64,000 nt of DNA from Agrococcus jejuensis (GTDB taxonomy: Bacteria; Actinomycetota; Actinomycetes; Actinomycetales; Microbacteriaceae). Below are positions 52,025 through 63,048 of the stretch, piece by piece; position 1 is the first letter of the stretch; the number at the start of each line of letters is the position of its first letter. Under the pieces are notes generated by a model. It was not told where the DNA came from and made no database searches. It saw only the letters and a program-made list of their open reading frames with translations. The DNA is taken from positions 434,001-498,000 of the forward strand of contig NZ_LT629695.1 in NCBI RefSeq assembly GCF_900099705.1, given 5' to 3'. Made by a program: the position numbers and the translations under genes.

Positions 52025-53499
52025 CAGACGCGCAACGTGGGCATGCCGAGGCTCACGGGCACGGGCCCGACGGGCTGTGCGCCCAGCGGCGTGCCTGCGC
52101 GCACGGGCACGCCGCACGAGTCGGCCTGCGCGAGATCCCACGCGTCGCCCCCGCGCGTGCGGCGCACGGCGACGGGGCCGGCGTCGGCCTCGAGGAAGAA
52201 CGGTGCGGCGCGCGTGATCTCGACCGTCGCGACGTCGCCGGGGCGCAGCGCGTGATCGCCGGGCACGAGGTGCACGAGGCGGTTGTCGGGCGCTCGACCG
52301 GAGATGCGGTGCGTCTCGGCATCCTTGCGGCCCTCGCCCGCGGCGACGAGCACGTCGACGACGCGGCCGACCTGTCGCTGGTTCTCCTCGGCGCTGATGT
52401 GGTCCTGCAGCGCCGTGAGACGCTCGTAGCGCTCCTGCACGACGGCCTTCGGCACCTGGTCGGGCATGGTCGCGGCCGGCGTGCCCGGGCGGATCGAGTA
52501 CTGGAACGTGAACGCCGACGCGAAGCGCGACTGCTCGACGACGCGCAGCGTGTCCTCGAAGTCCTCGTCGGTCTCGCCGGGGAAGCCGACGATGATGTCG
52601 GTCGTGATCGCCGCGTCGGGGATGCGGTCGCGCACGCGGTCGAGGATGCCGAGGAACCGCGCCGACCGGTACGAGCGACGCATGGCCTTCAGGATGCGGT
52701 CGGAGCCCGACTGCAGCGGCATGTGCAGCTGCGGCATGACGGCCTCGGTCTCGGCCATCGCGTCGATGACGTCGTCGGTGAAGGCGGCGGGGTGCGGGCT
52801 CGTGAAGCGGATGCGCTCGAGGCCGTCGATCTCGCCGGCAGCGCGCAGCAGCTTGCCGAACGCGAGCCGATCGCCGAACTCGACGCCGTACGAGTTCACG
52901 TTCTGGCCCAGCAGCGTGACCTCCACGACGCCCTCGGCAGCGAGCGCCTCGAGCTCGGCGAGGATCTCGCCGGGCCTGCGGTCGCGCTCCTTGCCGCGCA
53001 GCGACGGCACGATGCAGAACGTGCACGTGTTGTTGCAGCCGACCGAGATCGACACCCAGCCCGAGTACGTCGACTCGCGCTTCGTGGGCAGCGTCGACGG
53101 GAACGTCTCGAGCGACTCGAGGATCTCGATCTGCGCCTCGTCGTTGTGGCGCGCGCGATCGAGCAGGGTCGGCAGCGAGCCGAGGTTGTGGGTGCCGAAC
53201 ACGACGTCGACCCACGGCGCCTTGTCGAGGATCGTGCCGCGATCCTTCTGCGCCAGGCAGCCGCCGACGGCGATCTGGAAGCCGTCGCGCTCGCGCTTCG
53301 TCTTCGCGAGCTGGCCGAGCGTGCCGTAGAGGCGCGTGTCGGCGTTCTCGCGCACGGCGCACGTGTTGATGACGATGAGGTCTGCCTCGGCGCCGTCGGC
53401 CTCGGCGTAGCCGGCGTCGAGCAGCGAGCCGCGCAGGCGCTCGGAGTCGTGCACGTTCATCTGACAGCCGAAGGTGCGCACCTCGAACGTCCTGGTCAT
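52024..53499 (-). CDS. miaB: tRNA-2-methylthio-N6-dimethylallyladenosine synthase MiaB
   Basis: A 491-residue radical-SAM methylthiotransferase. The N-terminal cluster ligands are Cys12, Cys47 and Cys81; the radical-SAM CxxxCxxC is Cys155, Cys159 and Cys162; a TRAM domain follows near 375-440. The last 50 residues (after [12 protein letters not shown]) are a Pro/Gly-rich tail. The ATG has GGAGGGC upstream and a TACCCT hexamer at 53507-53512, 7 bases away. Confidence 0.95.
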   Translation of the reverse strand: MTRTFEVRTFGCQMNVHDSERLRGSLLDAGYAEADGAEADLIVINTCAVRENADTRLYGTLGQLAKTKRERDGFQIAVGGCLAQKDRGTILDKAPWVDVVFGTHNLGSLPTLLDRARHNDEAQIEILESLETFPSTLPTKRESTYSGWVSISVGCNNTCTFCIVPSLRGKERDRRPGEILAELEALAAEGVVEVTLLGQNVNSYGVEFGDRLAFGKLLRAAGEIDGLERIRFTSPHPAAFTDDVIDAMAETEAVMPQLHMPLQSGSDRILKAMRRSYRSARFLGILDRVRDRIPDAAITTDIIVGFPGETDEDFEDTLRVVEQSRFASAFTFQYSIRPGTPAATMPDQVPKAVVQERYERLTALQDHISAEENQRQVGRVVDVLVAAGEGRKDAETHRISGRAPDNRLVHLVPGDHALRPGDVATVEITRAAPFFLEADAGPVAVRRTRGGDAWDLAQADSCGVPVRAGTPLGAQPVGPVPVSLGMPTLRV

Positions 53500-53518
53500 G
53501 CCCTCCAGGGTACGACGA

Positions 53519-53546
53519 AGGGGGACGGCACCCGTGCCGTCCCCCT
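53519..53546 (-). terminator. Terminator of the first lipoprotein gene
   Basis: AGGGGGACGGCA pairs perfectly with TGCCGTCCCCCT (12 bp, 4-base loop) between the lipoprotein gene and miaB. Confidence 0.85.
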
Positions 53547-53563
53547 CGTGGTCTCGCAGTCGG

Positions 53564-54049
53564 TCAGCCCTGCGTGAAGGTCGCCGTGTAGCCCGACGCG
53601 CCGTTGCCGTCGACGCCCGTCAGCGAGAGCGAGCCGCCGCCCGAGTAGGCGCCCGTGAGGTCGATGCGGTCGATGTCCTCGATCTGCGACAGCGTGATCT
53701 CGAGCGTGCCGCCCGCGACCGACCACGTGTCGCTCGGGGAGTCGAACGGCACGTTCGTGAGGTCGTTCCACTGCGTGATGTAGAGGGTGCCGTCGGCCTC
53801 GAACGTGAAGACGAGGTCGATGCCCGCGTCGACGCCCGAGACGCTGCCGGTCCACTGCGTGTCGACGAGCGCGTCGCCCGCGTCGGTCGCAGGTGCCGAC
53901 GTCGCCGGCGCCGTCGTGCCGGGGTCGGTCGTGGTGGGCTGCGTCGTGGTGGGAGCCTGCGGGATGGAGGGCAGCTGGATGCAGCCGGCGAGCGTGAGGA
54001 TCGCCGCTGCGCCGAGTGCTGCGACGCCTGCGATGCGAGGGAGCTTCAT
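53564..54049 (-). CDS. Lipoprotein, member 1 of a sister pair
   Basis: A 161-residue lipoprotein of no family I recognise. Signal peptide with lipobox LAGC (Cys23), a Thr/Pro/Ala-rich linker (27-58), then a beta-rich domain containing [39 protein letters not shown] and a C-terminal FTQG. The same pattern recurs in the neighbouring gene at 54181-54603. The layout resembles small lipocalin- or META-like folds (inference). GAGGC lies just before the ATG. Confidence 0.82.
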   Translation of the reverse strand: MKLPRIAGVAALGAAAILTLAGCIQLPSIPQAPTTTQPTTTDPGTTAPATSAPATDAGDALVDTQWTGSVSGVDAGIDLVFTFEADGTLYITQWNDLTNVPFDSPSDTWSVAGGTLEITLSQIEDIDRIDLTGAYSGGGSLSLTGVDGNGASGYTATFTQG

Positions 54050-54122
54050 GCCTCGAGCGTACGCTTGCGCTCCCCTCGGCTCCTGCATGCCGCGTGGATG
54101 TCACCTGACCGCACGCGACATG

Positions 54123-54161
54123 CCACGAGGGCGACGGGGCTCTCGCCCGCCGCCCTCGTGG
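54123..54161 (-). terminator. Terminator of the second lipoprotein gene
   Basis: CCACGAGGGCG pairs with CGCCCTCGTGG around an inner CGG/CCG helix, between the two lipoprotein genes. Confidence 0.78.
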
Positions 54162-54180
54162 GGATGGATCTGGAAGGGGG

Positions 54181-54603
54181 TCAGCCCTGCGTGATGCTGA
54201 GCGTCTGGCCGGCGGCCGTGCCCGAGCCCGTGAGGCTCATCGAGCCGGTGGCGGCGGGGCCGGTGTAGACGAGGTTGCCCTCGTTCGTCGTGATCGTGAG
54301 CGTCACGTCGGAGCCCGACACGACCCACGTGTCCTCGGGGACGTCGAAGCCGCCCTGGTCGTTCCACTCCGAGAAGTCGATCGAGCCGTCGGCGTTGAGC
54401 GTGAAGGACATGGTGTTGCCGCCGTCGCCGCCGCTCCAGCTCGTGCCGGCGAGCTCGGTCGACGCGCCGTCGCCGCTGCCGCCGTCGGCGGGGGTCGTGG
54501 TGCCCGGGGACGTGGGGGCGCCGGGCAGCTGGAAGCAGCCGGTCATCGTGAGCACAGCTGCCGCAGCGATCGCGGGCAGCGCAAGGAGGCGCGAGGTCTT
54601 CAT
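54181..54603 (-). CDS. Lipoprotein, member 2 of a sister pair
   Basis: A 140-residue lipoprotein with lipobox MTGC, also at Cys23, a Gly/Ser/Thr/Pro linker (25-50) and a beta-rich domain with TSWSGGDGG, FTLNADGSIDFSEWND, DTWVVSGSDVTLT and a terminal ITQG. It aligns over its whole length with the 161-residue neighbour, so the two arose by duplication. Each has its own terminator, so they are probably separate transcripts. Function unknown. Confidence 0.82.
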   Translation of the reverse strand: MKTSRLLALPAIAAAAVLTMTGCFQLPGAPTSPGTTTPADGGSGDGASTELAGTSWSGGDGGNTMSFTLNADGSIDFSEWNDQGGFDVPEDTWVVSGSDVTLTITTNEGNLVYTGPAATGSMSLTGSGTAAGQTLSITQG

Positions 54604-54660
54604 GGGGTCACCATAGCCCTCGACACGGGGGCCGTCGGTGAACGTGCGCTGAATCTGCGC

Positions 54661-55163
54661 TCAGCATGCCCCGGACTCGCCGAGGCGCTCGCGCGCCTGC
54701 TCGATCGCGCGCCTGCAGATGCCCGACGAGAAGCCTCGACGAGCGAGCATGCCGGCGACGCGGCGCTCGGCGACCTCGTCGATCGGTCCGCGGCGCAGTC
54801 GCTGCTCGGCGAGCGCGAGGGCGCGCTCGAGCTCGTCGTCGTCGGAGGGCGGCGCAGCGCGATGCTCCTGGTCGATGCCGCGACGCGCGAGCTCCTGCTC
54901 GACGACGCGGGCGCCCGCCTTGCGGCGACTGCGCACGCGCTCGGCGACGGACTCCGCGAGGGCACGATCGTCGATCGCACCCTCCTGCTCGAGACGCTCG
55001 AGCGCGGCGTCGCGATCCTCGGGCTCGACGCCGTGCTCGTCGAGGCGCTTCGCGACCTCGGCACGGCTCAGCGCACGACGACCGAGCGCGCGTCGCGCGA
55101 CGTCGAGCGCCTCGTCCGAGGCGCGCGCCTTCGCGGCGCGCACCTCGGCGAGGTCGACGACCC

Positions 55164-55167
<4 letters not shown>
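54661..55167 (-). CDS. recX: Regulatory protein RecX
   Basis: A 168-residue all-helical inhibitor of RecA filaments. It shows the repeated three-helix pattern: [54 protein letters not shown] (in parts) and [24 protein letters not shown]. The ATG at 55167 overlaps the recA stop (ATGA), so RecX is made with RecA. Confidence 0.92.
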
Positions 55168-56219
<1,052 letters not shown>

Positions 56220-56316
56220 CCTTGAACCCTTTCGTCGTGTCCGCTCGCCCACAGGCAGCCGATGCTCGGCCGGGCGCAGCCACCGGGGTGACCGGCGGCG
56301 TTCCTTGACCCGGATC

Positions 56317-56339
56317 ACGCTAGGTGGGACCGCCGACAC
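56317..56339 (-). promoter_or_regulatory. PafBC/RecA-NDp-like promoter of recA
   Basis: On the minus strand GTGTCGGCG, 8 bases, then TAGCGT. The actinobacterial LexA-independent damage promoter is TTGTCRGTG-N8-TANNNT; 7 of 9 motif positions, the exact spacing and the -10 fit. Predicted leader is about 90 bases. Confidence 0.6.
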
Positions 56340-56410
56340 GAGGTCGACCGGGGCTCCACCTGTGCAGAGCGCCGGGCTGTGGAACGCTGCGGGATCAGCG
56401 TACGACGGGT

Positions 56411-56426
56411 TCGAACGAATCTTCGA
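56411..56426. promoter_or_regulatory. SOS box upstream of recA
   Basis: TCGAAC-GAAT-CTTCGA matches the actinobacterial LexA box TCGAAC-N4-GTTCGA at all but one half-site position. It is 192 bases upstream of the recA ATG and just after the DUF3046 gene. Confidence 0.78.
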
Positions 56427-56465
56427 ACGCGGAGGCGGCGTGTCGCGCCGAGCGGAGTGCGCGCG

Positions 56466-56687
56466 TCAGCGCAGCGGCGCGCGGCGACCGGCGCCGTGCC
56501 TGCGCGACGCGGGCACCTCCTGCGCCTCGCACAGCGCGAGCCACACGTCGCGCGGCGCGACGCCGTCGGCGAGCGCCTGCTGGCCCGTGCGGCCGTCGAG
56601 GCCGGGCAGCACCTGGTCGGCGAGCAGCACGGCGCCGAGCCGACCGAACTCGTCGTCGACCGCTCGCTGGAGCTCGCTCGTGCGCAT
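56466..56687 (-). CDS. DUF3046 protein
   Basis: A 73-residue protein with the DUF3046 pattern: MRTSELQRAVDDEFG, then ADQVLPGLDGRTGQQALADGV and DVWLALCEAQEVP. In actinobacteria it normally precedes recA, as here. GAGGGAC lies before the ATG and a TATCGT hexamer at 56696-56701 is 8 bases upstream. The C-terminal dozen residues are Arg/Gly-rich. Function unknown. Confidence 0.85.
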   Translation of the reverse strand: MRTSELQRAVDDEFGRLGAVLLADQVLPGLDGRTGQQALADGVAPRDVWLALCEAQEVPASRRHGAGRRAPLR

Positions 56688-56707
56688 GGTCCCTCACGAT
56701 AGGCGAA

Positions 56708-56731
56708 GAGGGGCCGCGTCTGCGGCCCCTC
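56708..56731 (-). terminator. Terminator of the ClgR-like gene
   Basis: GAGGGGCCGC and GCGGCCCCTC form a 10-bp stem with a GTCT loop between the regulator gene and DUF3046; the DUF3046 -10 hexamer is just downstream. Confidence 0.78.
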
Positions 56732-56761
56732 CTCGAAGGTCTGGTCTGGTCGACGCGCGCG

Positions 56762-57091
56762 TCAGCCGGCGAACGACGACAGCTCGCGGACGAGCTCGTC
56801 GGGCACGGCATCCGGGATGCGCTGCAGCGCGGGGTCGAGCGCGGGCACCTCGATGCCCTCCATCACGGCGAGACGGTCACCCACCTCTCGCAGGATGCTC
56901 GACAGCGGCACCTCGAGCGCCTCTGCGACGGCGGCGAGGATCTCGCTCGACGCCTCCTTCTGGCCTCGCTCCACCTCGGAGAGGTAGCCGAGCGCGACCG
57001 AAGCACGCGACGCGACCTGGCGCAGCGTGCGCCCCTGCTGCAGGCGAACGTCGCGCAGCACGTCGCCCAGCTCCTGTCTCAGCAACACCAT
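56762..57091 (-). CDS. XRE-family HTH regulator, ClgR-like
   Basis: A 109-residue regulator with an XRE helix-turn-helix at about 8-65 ([38 protein letters not shown], in parts). The location between cinA and DUF3046-recA is that of clgR, activator of clp protease genes in actinobacteria. ATG at 57091 has AAGGGGG upstream; a GTG at 57106 is also in frame. A TAGGCT hexamer lies in the 107-base gap to cinA, so it is transcribed separately. Gene identity rests on sequence type and context. Confidence 0.82.
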   Translation of the reverse strand: MVLLRQELGDVLRDVRLQQGRTLRQVASRASVALGYLSEVERGQKEASSEILAAVAEALEVPLSSILREVGDRLAVMEGIEVPALDPALQRIPDAVPDELVRELSSFAG

Positions 57092-57198
57092 GGGATCCCC
57101 CTTCACCCTCGGCGGACGACCAGCCTACCGCTGTCGCCCCGCCAAGATCTGACAACGTCAGTGTCACATCTCGTATTCCGGTTCGGACCCCGACCCGC

Positions 57199-57702
57199 CT
57201 ATGGATGGGCTGTGATCGTGGGCGGATGCGCGGCGAGCTCCGCGACGAGCGCGTCGAGCGCCGCCGCGACGGTCGCGGCACGGATCGCGGCGCGGTCGCC
57301 CGCGAGGTCGAGGCGGATCGAGCGGGCGCCCGCGGCGGTCGCGACGCCGACGTGCACCTCCCCCACCGCGTGCCCGTCCTGCGGCTCGGGACCTGCGACG
57401 CCCGTCGTCGCGACGCCGACCGTCGCGGGGCCGGCGACGTCGGCGAGCAGGCGAGCACCCGCTGCCATCTGCGCCGCGACGTCGCCGTCGACGGCGCCGC
57501 GCTGCGCGAGCAGCTCGGCGTCGACGCCCAGCACCGCCGCCTTCATGGCCGTGTCGTACGCGACGACGCCGAGGCGCAGCACGGCGGAGGCGCCCGGCAC
57601 GTCGACGATGGCGCTCGCGAGCGCGCCGCCCGTGAGCGACTCGGCGACCGCGATCGTCGCACCCGCCTCGCGAGCGAGGCGCACGACGTCGGCGGCCGTC
57701 AT
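57199..57702 (-). CDS. CinA C-terminal domain protein (nicotinamide-nucleotide amidohydrolase type)
   Basis: A 167-residue stand-alone CinA C-terminal domain, which deamidates NMN. It has AVAESLTGGALASAI, GVVAYDTAMKAAVLGV and TTGVAGPEPQDGHAVG, the family core. The N-terminal MoCF-like domain of full CinA is absent, as usual in actinobacteria. The ATG overlaps the pgsA stop (ATGA). Confidence 0.9.
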   Translation of the reverse strand: MTAADVVRLAREAGATIAVAESLTGGALASAIVDVPGASAVLRLGVVAYDTAMKAAVLGVDAELLAQRGAVDGDVAAQMAAGARLLADVAGPATVGVATTGVAGPEPQDGHAVGEVHVGVATAAGARSIRLDLAGDRAAIRAATVAAALDALVAELAAHPPTITAHP

Positions 57703-58304
57703 CGGCGGCGCGGCCGCACGTGCCAGAGGTACTCGAGCCCCGAGACGATCGTGAGGATGACGGCGATCGTCATCGTGACGACGTGCACGATGCCAGCCGC
57801 GCCCTCGCCGAGCCACAGCGAGAGCGGCAGCAGCGCCGCCGACAGCGCGATGGCCTGCGCCCACGTCTTCGCCTTGCCTGGCCACGTCGCCGGGATGACG
57901 ACGTCGCTCGCGATCGCGAGCCGGTGCACCGTGATGCCGATCTCGCGCACGAGCACGAGGATCGTGATCCACCACGGCAGCTCGCCGAGGATCGACAGCA
58001 CGACGAAGCCCGAGCCCGTGATCGCCTTGTCGGCGATGGGGTCGAAGAGCTTGCCGAAGTCGGTGACGAGGTTGCGGCTGCGCGCGATGTGCCCGTCGAC
58101 GAAGTCGGTCGCGATGAGCACGATGAAGAGCACGGCCGCGACGGTGCGCACCGCGACGTCGTCGGCGCCGAGGAGCGCGAGCCACACGAAGACGGGCGTG
58201 AGCACGACGCGCACGACCGAGATGAGGTTCGGCACGCTCGCGACCGACGCCGGCGTCTCGCCGCGAGCCCACACGCGTCCGCGCCAGGGGCTCAGGATGC
58301 TCAT
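57699..58304 (-). CDS. pgsA: CDP-diacylglycerol-glycerol-3-phosphate 3-phosphatidyltransferase
   Basis: Makes phosphatidylglycerol phosphate in the membrane. The 201-residue protein has the complete CDP-alcohol phosphotransferase motif: Asp67, Asp70-Gly71, Ala74-Arg75, Gly84, Asp88 and Asp92. About five membrane helices. The neighbourhood ftsK-pgsA-cinA supports PgsA over other members of the superfamily. The gap of 29 bases after ftsK suggests the same transcript. Confidence 0.92.
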   Translation of the reverse strand: MSILSPWRGRVWARGETPASVASVPNLISVVRVVLTPVFVWLALLGADDVAVRTVAAVLFIVLIATDFVDGHIARSRNLVTDFGKLFDPIADKAITGSGFVVLSILGELPWWITILVLVREIGITVHRLAIASDVVIPATWPGKAKTWAQAIALSAALLPLSLWLGEGAAGIVHVVTMTIAVILTIVSGLEYLWHVRPRRR

Positions 58305-58333
58305 GCGTCCAGGCTACCTCCGCGCGGAGGACG

Positions 58334-61042
58334 TCAGTCGCGACCCGTGAGGCCCCACGCGTCCTCGGACTCGTCGCCGTCGGCCTCGACGACCTCGAGC
58401 CCGCGGTTCGCCTCCGCCTCGGCCTCGGCGACGAGGTCGCGCTGCGGCGCCGGCGCGGGCGGCGCGTCGCCGCGCAGCGACGCCAGCACCGCCGCGAGGC
58501 CGTCCGGCGGCACGAGCACGTCGCGCGCCTTCGAGCCCTCGGAGGGGCCGACGATCTCGCGGCTCTCCATGAGGTCCATGAGTCGACCGGCCTTCGCGAA
58601 GCCCACGCGCAGCTTGCGCTGCAGCATCGACGTCGATCCGAACTGCGTCGTGATGACGAGCTCGGCGGCGGCGCACAGGTCCTCGAGGTCGTCGCCGATG
58701 TCGGCGTCGATCTCCTTCTTCGCCGCCACCTCCTCGACGTCCTGGCGGTACTCCGGCTGCGCCTGGCCCGTGACGTGCTGCACGACGCGCGCGATCTCGG
58801 CCTCGTCGACCCACGCGCCCTGCACGCGCATGGCCTTCGACGCGCCCATCGGCAGGAAGAGGCCGTCGCCCTGGCCGATGAGCTTGTCGGCGCCCGGCTG
58901 GTCGAGGATGACGCGCGAGTCGGTGACCGACGACACCGCGAACGCGAAGCGCGACGGCACGTTCGCCTTGATGAGGCCCGTGACGACGTCGACCGAGGGG
59001 CGCTGCGTCGCGAGCACGAGGTGGATGCCGGCGGCGCGCGCGAGCTGCGTGATGCGCACGATCGAGTCCTCGACGTCGCGCGGCGCGACCATCATGAGGT
59101 CGGCGAGCTCGTCGACGACGACGAGCAGGTACGGGTACGGCTTGAGCACGCGCTCGCTGCCCGGCGGCAGCGCGAGCGATCCCTCGCGCACGGCGGCGTT
59201 GAAGTCGTCGATGTGGCGGAAGCCGAACGACGCGAGGTCGTCGTACCGCATGTCCATCTCCTTCACGACCCACTGCAGCGCCTCCGCCGCCTTCTTGGGG
59301 TTCGTGATGATGGGCGTGATGAGGTGCGGCACGCCCTGGTAGGCGGTGAGCTCGACGCGCTTGGGGTCGACGAGCACCATGCGCACCTCCGACGGCTTCG
59401 CGCGCATGAGGATCGACGTGATCATCGAGTTCACGAACGACGACTTGCCCGAGCCGGTCGAGCCGGCGACGAGCAGGTGGGGCATCTTCGCGAGGTTCGC
59501 GACGACGAACCCGCCCTCGACGTCCTTGCCGATGCCGATCGTCATGGGGTGCGTCGACGTCGTGGCGCGCTTCGAGCGCAGCACGTCGCCGAGCTTCACG
59601 GTCTCGCGGTCGGGGTTCGGGATCTCGACGCCGATCGCCGACTTGCCCGGGATGGGCGCGAGGATGCGCACCTCGTTCGAGGCGACGGCGTAGGCGAGGT
59701 TGTTCGAGAGCGCCGTGACGCGCTCGACCTTGACGCCCTGGCCGACCTCGATCTCGTAGCGCGTGACGGTCGGACCGCGCGAGAAGCCCGTGACGCGGGC
59801 GTCGACCTTGAAGTTGTCGAGCACGCCCGTGATGGCGGCGACCATGTCGTCGTTCGCCTGCGAGCGCGACTTGCCGGGCTCGCCCTGGTTGAGCGACTGG
59901 ATGCTCGGCAGGCGGTACGGGCGGTCGGTCGGCGGGCCGGCGAGGGGCTGCATGCCCTCGGGCTCGACGGGCTCGGGCTCGAGCGCGGGCGTCTCGGCCG
60001 TGATGCGGCGCACGGCCTCCTCGGCGTGCTCGAGGTGCCCGAGCACCTCGGTCTCGTACGCATCCTGGTCGGCCCACTGCTCGAGCACGCTCGTCGCGTC
60101 GTCGGAGGCGGCGATGGGTGCGGGGCCCGTGAGCTCGCCCGTGCCACGGTCGACCATGACGGGGGTGTCGTACGCGGGGTCGACCTCGCGGCCCGTCGCG
60201 TTGCGGCGCCAGAACGGCAGGGACTCGTCGTCGCCGCCCTCCTCGGTGTCGCCCTCGCGCTCGGCGCGGGCCGCGAGGCGCTCGGCACGGCGGCGCTCGC
60301 GCTCGTCCTCCGTCTCGGGGTCCATGCCGAACAGGTAGCGGTACAGGTCGCCGACGCGCTGCACGATGCGGTTCGGCGGCGTCGCCGTGATGACGAGGAT
60401 CGAGACGGCGATGAGCAGCGCCGCGACGACGCCGGCGCCGGGCAGCTGGATGAGCGCCGCGATCGGGGTCGCGACGAGCCAGCCGAGGATGCCGCCGGCC
60501 GTCGAGACCGCGGGCAGGCCCGCCGACGCCTGCGGCGCGCCGAGCGTGACGTGGCACAGCGTCGCGACGGACACGAGCAGCATGACGAGGCCCACGCCGA
60601 CGCGGCCGTTGTCGGCGACCGACGCGGGGTGGCGGAACATCCACAGCGCCAGCAGCGCCAGCACGACGGGCAGCGCGAGCGCGACCTGCCCCAGCAGGCC
60701 GCCGAACGTGTAGTCGCTCAGCGCGCCCGTGACGGGGTTGGCAGGCAGGATCCACTCGACGACGCCGCCGGCGATCGCGAGCAGCGTCAGCAGGAACGGC
60801 ACGCCGTCGCGGCGCTCCTCCTTCGCGAGCGACTCGCGACCGAAGACGCGGGCGGCGCCGCCCGTGAGGTGCGCGAGCCCCATCCAGGCACGTGCGAGCG
60901 CTCCGGGGCGCTCCTCGGCGGCGGGCAGGACCTTCGTCTGCGCACGCGTCGACGACGTGCTGCGCGAGGACGTCTTCGAGGACTGCGTCTTCGAGGTCGC
61001 GCGCTTGGCGGCAGGCGTGCGCGTCGGCTTCGTGGTGGCCAT
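58334..61042 (-). CDS. ftsK: DNA translocase FtsK
   Basis: A 902-residue septal DNA pump. After a Thr/Ser/Lys-rich tail (1-45) come four to five membrane helices (about 70-215), an acidic/Arg linker (220-400), the RecA-like motor with Walker [10 protein letters not shown] near 525-535 and Walker [12 protein letters not shown], and a C-terminal winged-helix gamma domain (about 825-885, [23 protein letters not shown] in parts). The ATG at 61042 is 6 bases after a TACCGT -10 box (61049-61054), predicting a leaderless message. XerD, its partner at dif, is also in this window. Confidence 0.95.
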   Translation of the reverse strand: MATTKPTRTPAAKRATSKTQSSKTSSRSTSSTRAQTKVLPAAEERPGALARAWMGLAHLTGGAARVFGRESLAKEERRDGVPFLLTLLAIAGGVVEWILPANPVTGALSDYTFGGLLGQVALALPVVLALLALWMFRHPASVADNGRVGVGLVMLLVSVATLCHVTLGAPQASAGLPAVSTAGGILGWLVATPIAALIQLPGAGVVAALLIAVSILVITATPPNRIVQRVGDLYRYLFGMDPETEDERERRRAERLAARAEREGDTEEGGDDESLPFWRRNATGREVDPAYDTPVMVDRGTGELTGPAPIAASDDATSVLEQWADQDAYETEVLGHLEHAEEAVRRITAETPALEPEPVEPEGMQPLAGPPTDRPYRLPSIQSLNQGEPGKSRSQANDDMVAAITGVLDNFKVDARVTGFSRGPTVTRYEIEVGQGVKVERVTALSNNLAYAVASNEVRILAPIPGKSAIGVEIPNPDRETVKLGDVLRSKRATTSTHPMTIGIGKDVEGGFVVANLAKMPHLLVAGSTGSGKSSFVNSMITSILMRAKPSEVRMVLVDPKRVELTAYQGVPHLITPIITNPKKAAEALQWVVKEMDMRYDDLASFGFRHIDDFNAAVREGSLALPPGSERVLKPYPYLLVVVDELADLMMVAPRDVEDSIVRITQLARAAGIHLVLATQRPSVDVVTGLIKANVPSRFAFAVSSVTDSRVILDQPGADKLIGQGDGLFLPMGASKAMRVQGAWVDEAEIARVVQHVTGQAQPEYRQDVEEVAAKKEIDADIGDDLEDLCAAAELVITTQFGSTSMLQRKLRVGFAKAGRLMDLMESREIVGPSEGSKARDVLVPPDGLAAVLASLRGDAPPAPAPQRDLVAEAEAEANRGLEVVEADGDESEDAWGLTGRD

Positions 61043-61089
61043 GGCGTCACGGTAGCCGCGAGGCGGCGCGCAGCCCGTGAGGCGCACCG

Positions 61090-61123
61090 TGCCGCGCCAC
61101 GACTCCCCGGTCGTGGCGCGGCA
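61090..61123 (-). terminator. Terminator of the MacAB-like exporter operon
   Basis: TGCCGCGCCACGAC pairs perfectly with GTCGTGGCGCGGCA (14 bp, 6-base loop) after the permease gene and before ftsK. Confidence 0.85.
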
Positions 61124-61141
61124 GACGGCGCGTGCGACGCA

Positions 61142-62347
61142 TCAGAACCGGATGGCGTCGATGACCTTCGACCGCACGGCGACGACGGCCGGGATGATGC
61201 CGGCGATCGCGCCGACGGCCGTCGCGACCGCGAGGCCCACGATCGCCGCCCACACGGGGAAGGCGGGCAGGTCGCCCGGCAGGCCGAGCGGGATGACCTG
61301 CTCGACGAGCAGCAGCCGGTACGCGAGGACGACGACCATGATGCCGACGACGCCGGCCACGACGGTGCCGACGACGGACTCGAGCATGACGCCGACGAAC
61401 ACGCGCGACAGGCTCGCGCCGAACGCTCGGCGGATGCCGAGCTCGCGCACGCGATGCCGCACGGTGATGACCGCGATGTTCACGAGGCTCAGCGCGCCCA
61501 GCAGCAGCACGACGCCCGAGATGCCCAGCAGGATCTGCTGCACGAACGCCGTCGGGTCGCCCGCCTCGTCGAAGTACGCCGCGTAGTCCTGTCGGTACGA
61601 GTCGACCTGCGCGTCGGGGAAGGCGCCCTGCAGGTCGCGCGTGACCATCGTCTGCACGGCATCCGCCGACTCCTCGGGCACCCACATCTCGATCGTCGGC
61701 TGCGCGTACGCGGGGTCGGCGCCCGAGATGGCCGCCGCCGTGTCCGGCAGCGCCCACAGGTACGGCCACCCCTGGTACATCGGGCTGTCGATGACGCCGA
61801 CGACGACCGCCGTGCGCCCGTCGGGCAACGCGATCGTCGGGTGCTGCGCGGCCGACGCGAACCCGAGCATGTCCATGACGTACTGGTTCACGACCACGGG
61901 TGGCGCGAGCCGCTCGGCGTCCGACTCGACGAACCAGCGCCCGTCGGTCACCTCGACGCGATGCATCGCCTGGTAGTCGACGCCCACGCCCATCACCTGG
62001 GCGTCGGTGCGCACGTCGCCGAGCTGCACGGAGCCGCCGAGGTACGTCACGGGGCTCATGTAGCGGATGTCGTACCGCTCGGCGATCGCCTCGGCCTCCT
62101 CGACGAGCGCGTCGGCGTCGATCGGGTCGCCCTCGAGCGAGTACGCCGAGAAGCCGAACGTCGCGGGACGTCCCGACGACTGCTCCATCGACTCGATCGA
62201 CGTCTGCCGCACGATGTCGCCCATCGCGACCGACGCCGTGAGGGCCGCGACCGCGACGGCGACGCCGACGAGGCTCAGCATCACGCGCACGCGGTGGATG
62301 CGCAGCTGCGCGACCGCCTCGACGAACGTCGCTGCGATCACCCTCAT
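61142..62347 (-). CDS. MacB/FtsX-type ABC transporter permease
   Basis: A 401-residue permease with the MacB layout: one N-terminal helix (about 20-44), a large extracytoplasmic MacB-PCD domain (45-265), then three C-terminal helices around 275-300, 325-350 and 365-390, including the RELGIRRAFGAS coupling region. The ATG is in ATGA overlap with the ATPase gene. Likely exports a peptide, lipid or antibiotic, or senses envelope stress; no substrate clue is visible. Confidence 0.87.
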   Translation of the reverse strand: MRVIAATFVEAVAQLRIHRVRVMLSLVGVAVAVAALTASVAMGDIVRQTSIESMEQSSGRPATFGFSAYSLEGDPIDADALVEEAEAIAERYDIRYMSPVTYLGGSVQLGDVRTDAQVMGVGVDYQAMHRVEVTDGRWFVESDAERLAPPVVVNQYVMDMLGFASAAQHPTIALPDGRTAVVVGVIDSPMYQGWPYLWALPDTAAAISGADPAYAQPTIEMWVPEESADAVQTMVTRDLQGAFPDAQVDSYRQDYAAYFDEAGDPTAFVQQILLGISGVVLLLGALSLVNIAVITVRHRVRELGIRRAFGASLSRVFVGVMLESVVGTVVAGVVGIMVVVLAYRLLLVEQVIPLGLPGDLPAFPVWAAIVGLAVATAVGAIAGIIPAVVAVRSKVIDAIRF

Positions 62348-63048
62348 GCGGCGACCTCCGCGACCTGCTCGGCCGGCGACAGCACGCCGGCATCGAGGCG
62401 GTGCATGCGCTCGGCGCGCGCCGCGACGTTGACGTCGTGCGTGATCGTGACGAGCGCCGCCTGCGAGTCGCGCGCCACGGACTCGAGCAGATCCATGATC
62501 TGGGCGCCCGTCTCGAGGTCGAGGGCGCCCGTGGGCTCGTCGGCGAGGATGAGGCGCGGCGAGCGCACGAGCGCACGAGCGATCGCGACGCGCTGCTGCT
62601 CGCCGCCCGACAGCGTCGTCACCTGCGAGTCGGCGCGGTGGCCGAGCGAGACGCGGTCGAGCATGTCGCGCGCGAGCCGATCGCGACGCCAGAAGTGCGT
62701 GCCCGAGCCGTACAGCAGCGGCATCTGCACGTTCTCGAGCGCCGTGAGCCCCTCGATGAGGTGGAACTGCTGGAAGACGAACCCGACCGCGAGGGCCCGG
62801 AGCCGGTCTCGACGGCGCGCGGACATGAGCAGCACGGGCTCGTCGTCGAAGCGCATCCTGCCGGTCGTCGGCTGGTCGAGCAGGCCGAGGATGTTGAGCA
62901 GGGTCGACTTGCCCGAGCCCGACCGGCCCACGATCGAGACGCGATCGCCCGCATCCACCTCGAGGTCGATGCCGCGCAGGATCTGCAGCGGCGGCGCGTC
63001 GGGCAGGGCGACGTGGCGCGTGACGCCCTCGAGCGACAGCAGCGTCAC
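62344..63048 (-). CDS. MacB/LolD-type ABC transporter ATP-binding protein
   Basis: A 234-residue ATPase: Walker A GRSGSGKST, the subfamily stretch VGFVFQQFHLIEGLTALENV, signature LSGGEQQR, Walker B LILADEPTGALD and switch His in ITHD. The GTG at 63048 overlaps the adaptor stop (GTGA), so adaptor, ATPase and permease are made together. Confidence 0.9.
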   Translation of the reverse strand: MTLLSLEGVTRHVALPDAPPLQILRGIDLEVDAGDRVSIVGRSGSGKSTLLNILGLLDQPTTGRMRFDDEPVLLMSARRRDRLRALAVGFVFQQFHLIEGLTALENVQMPLLYGSGTHFWRRDRLARDMLDRVSLGHRADSQVTTLSGGEQQRVAIARALVRSPRLILADEPTGALDLETGAQIMDLLESVARDSQAALVTITHDVNVAARAERMHRLDAGVLSPAEQVAEVAA

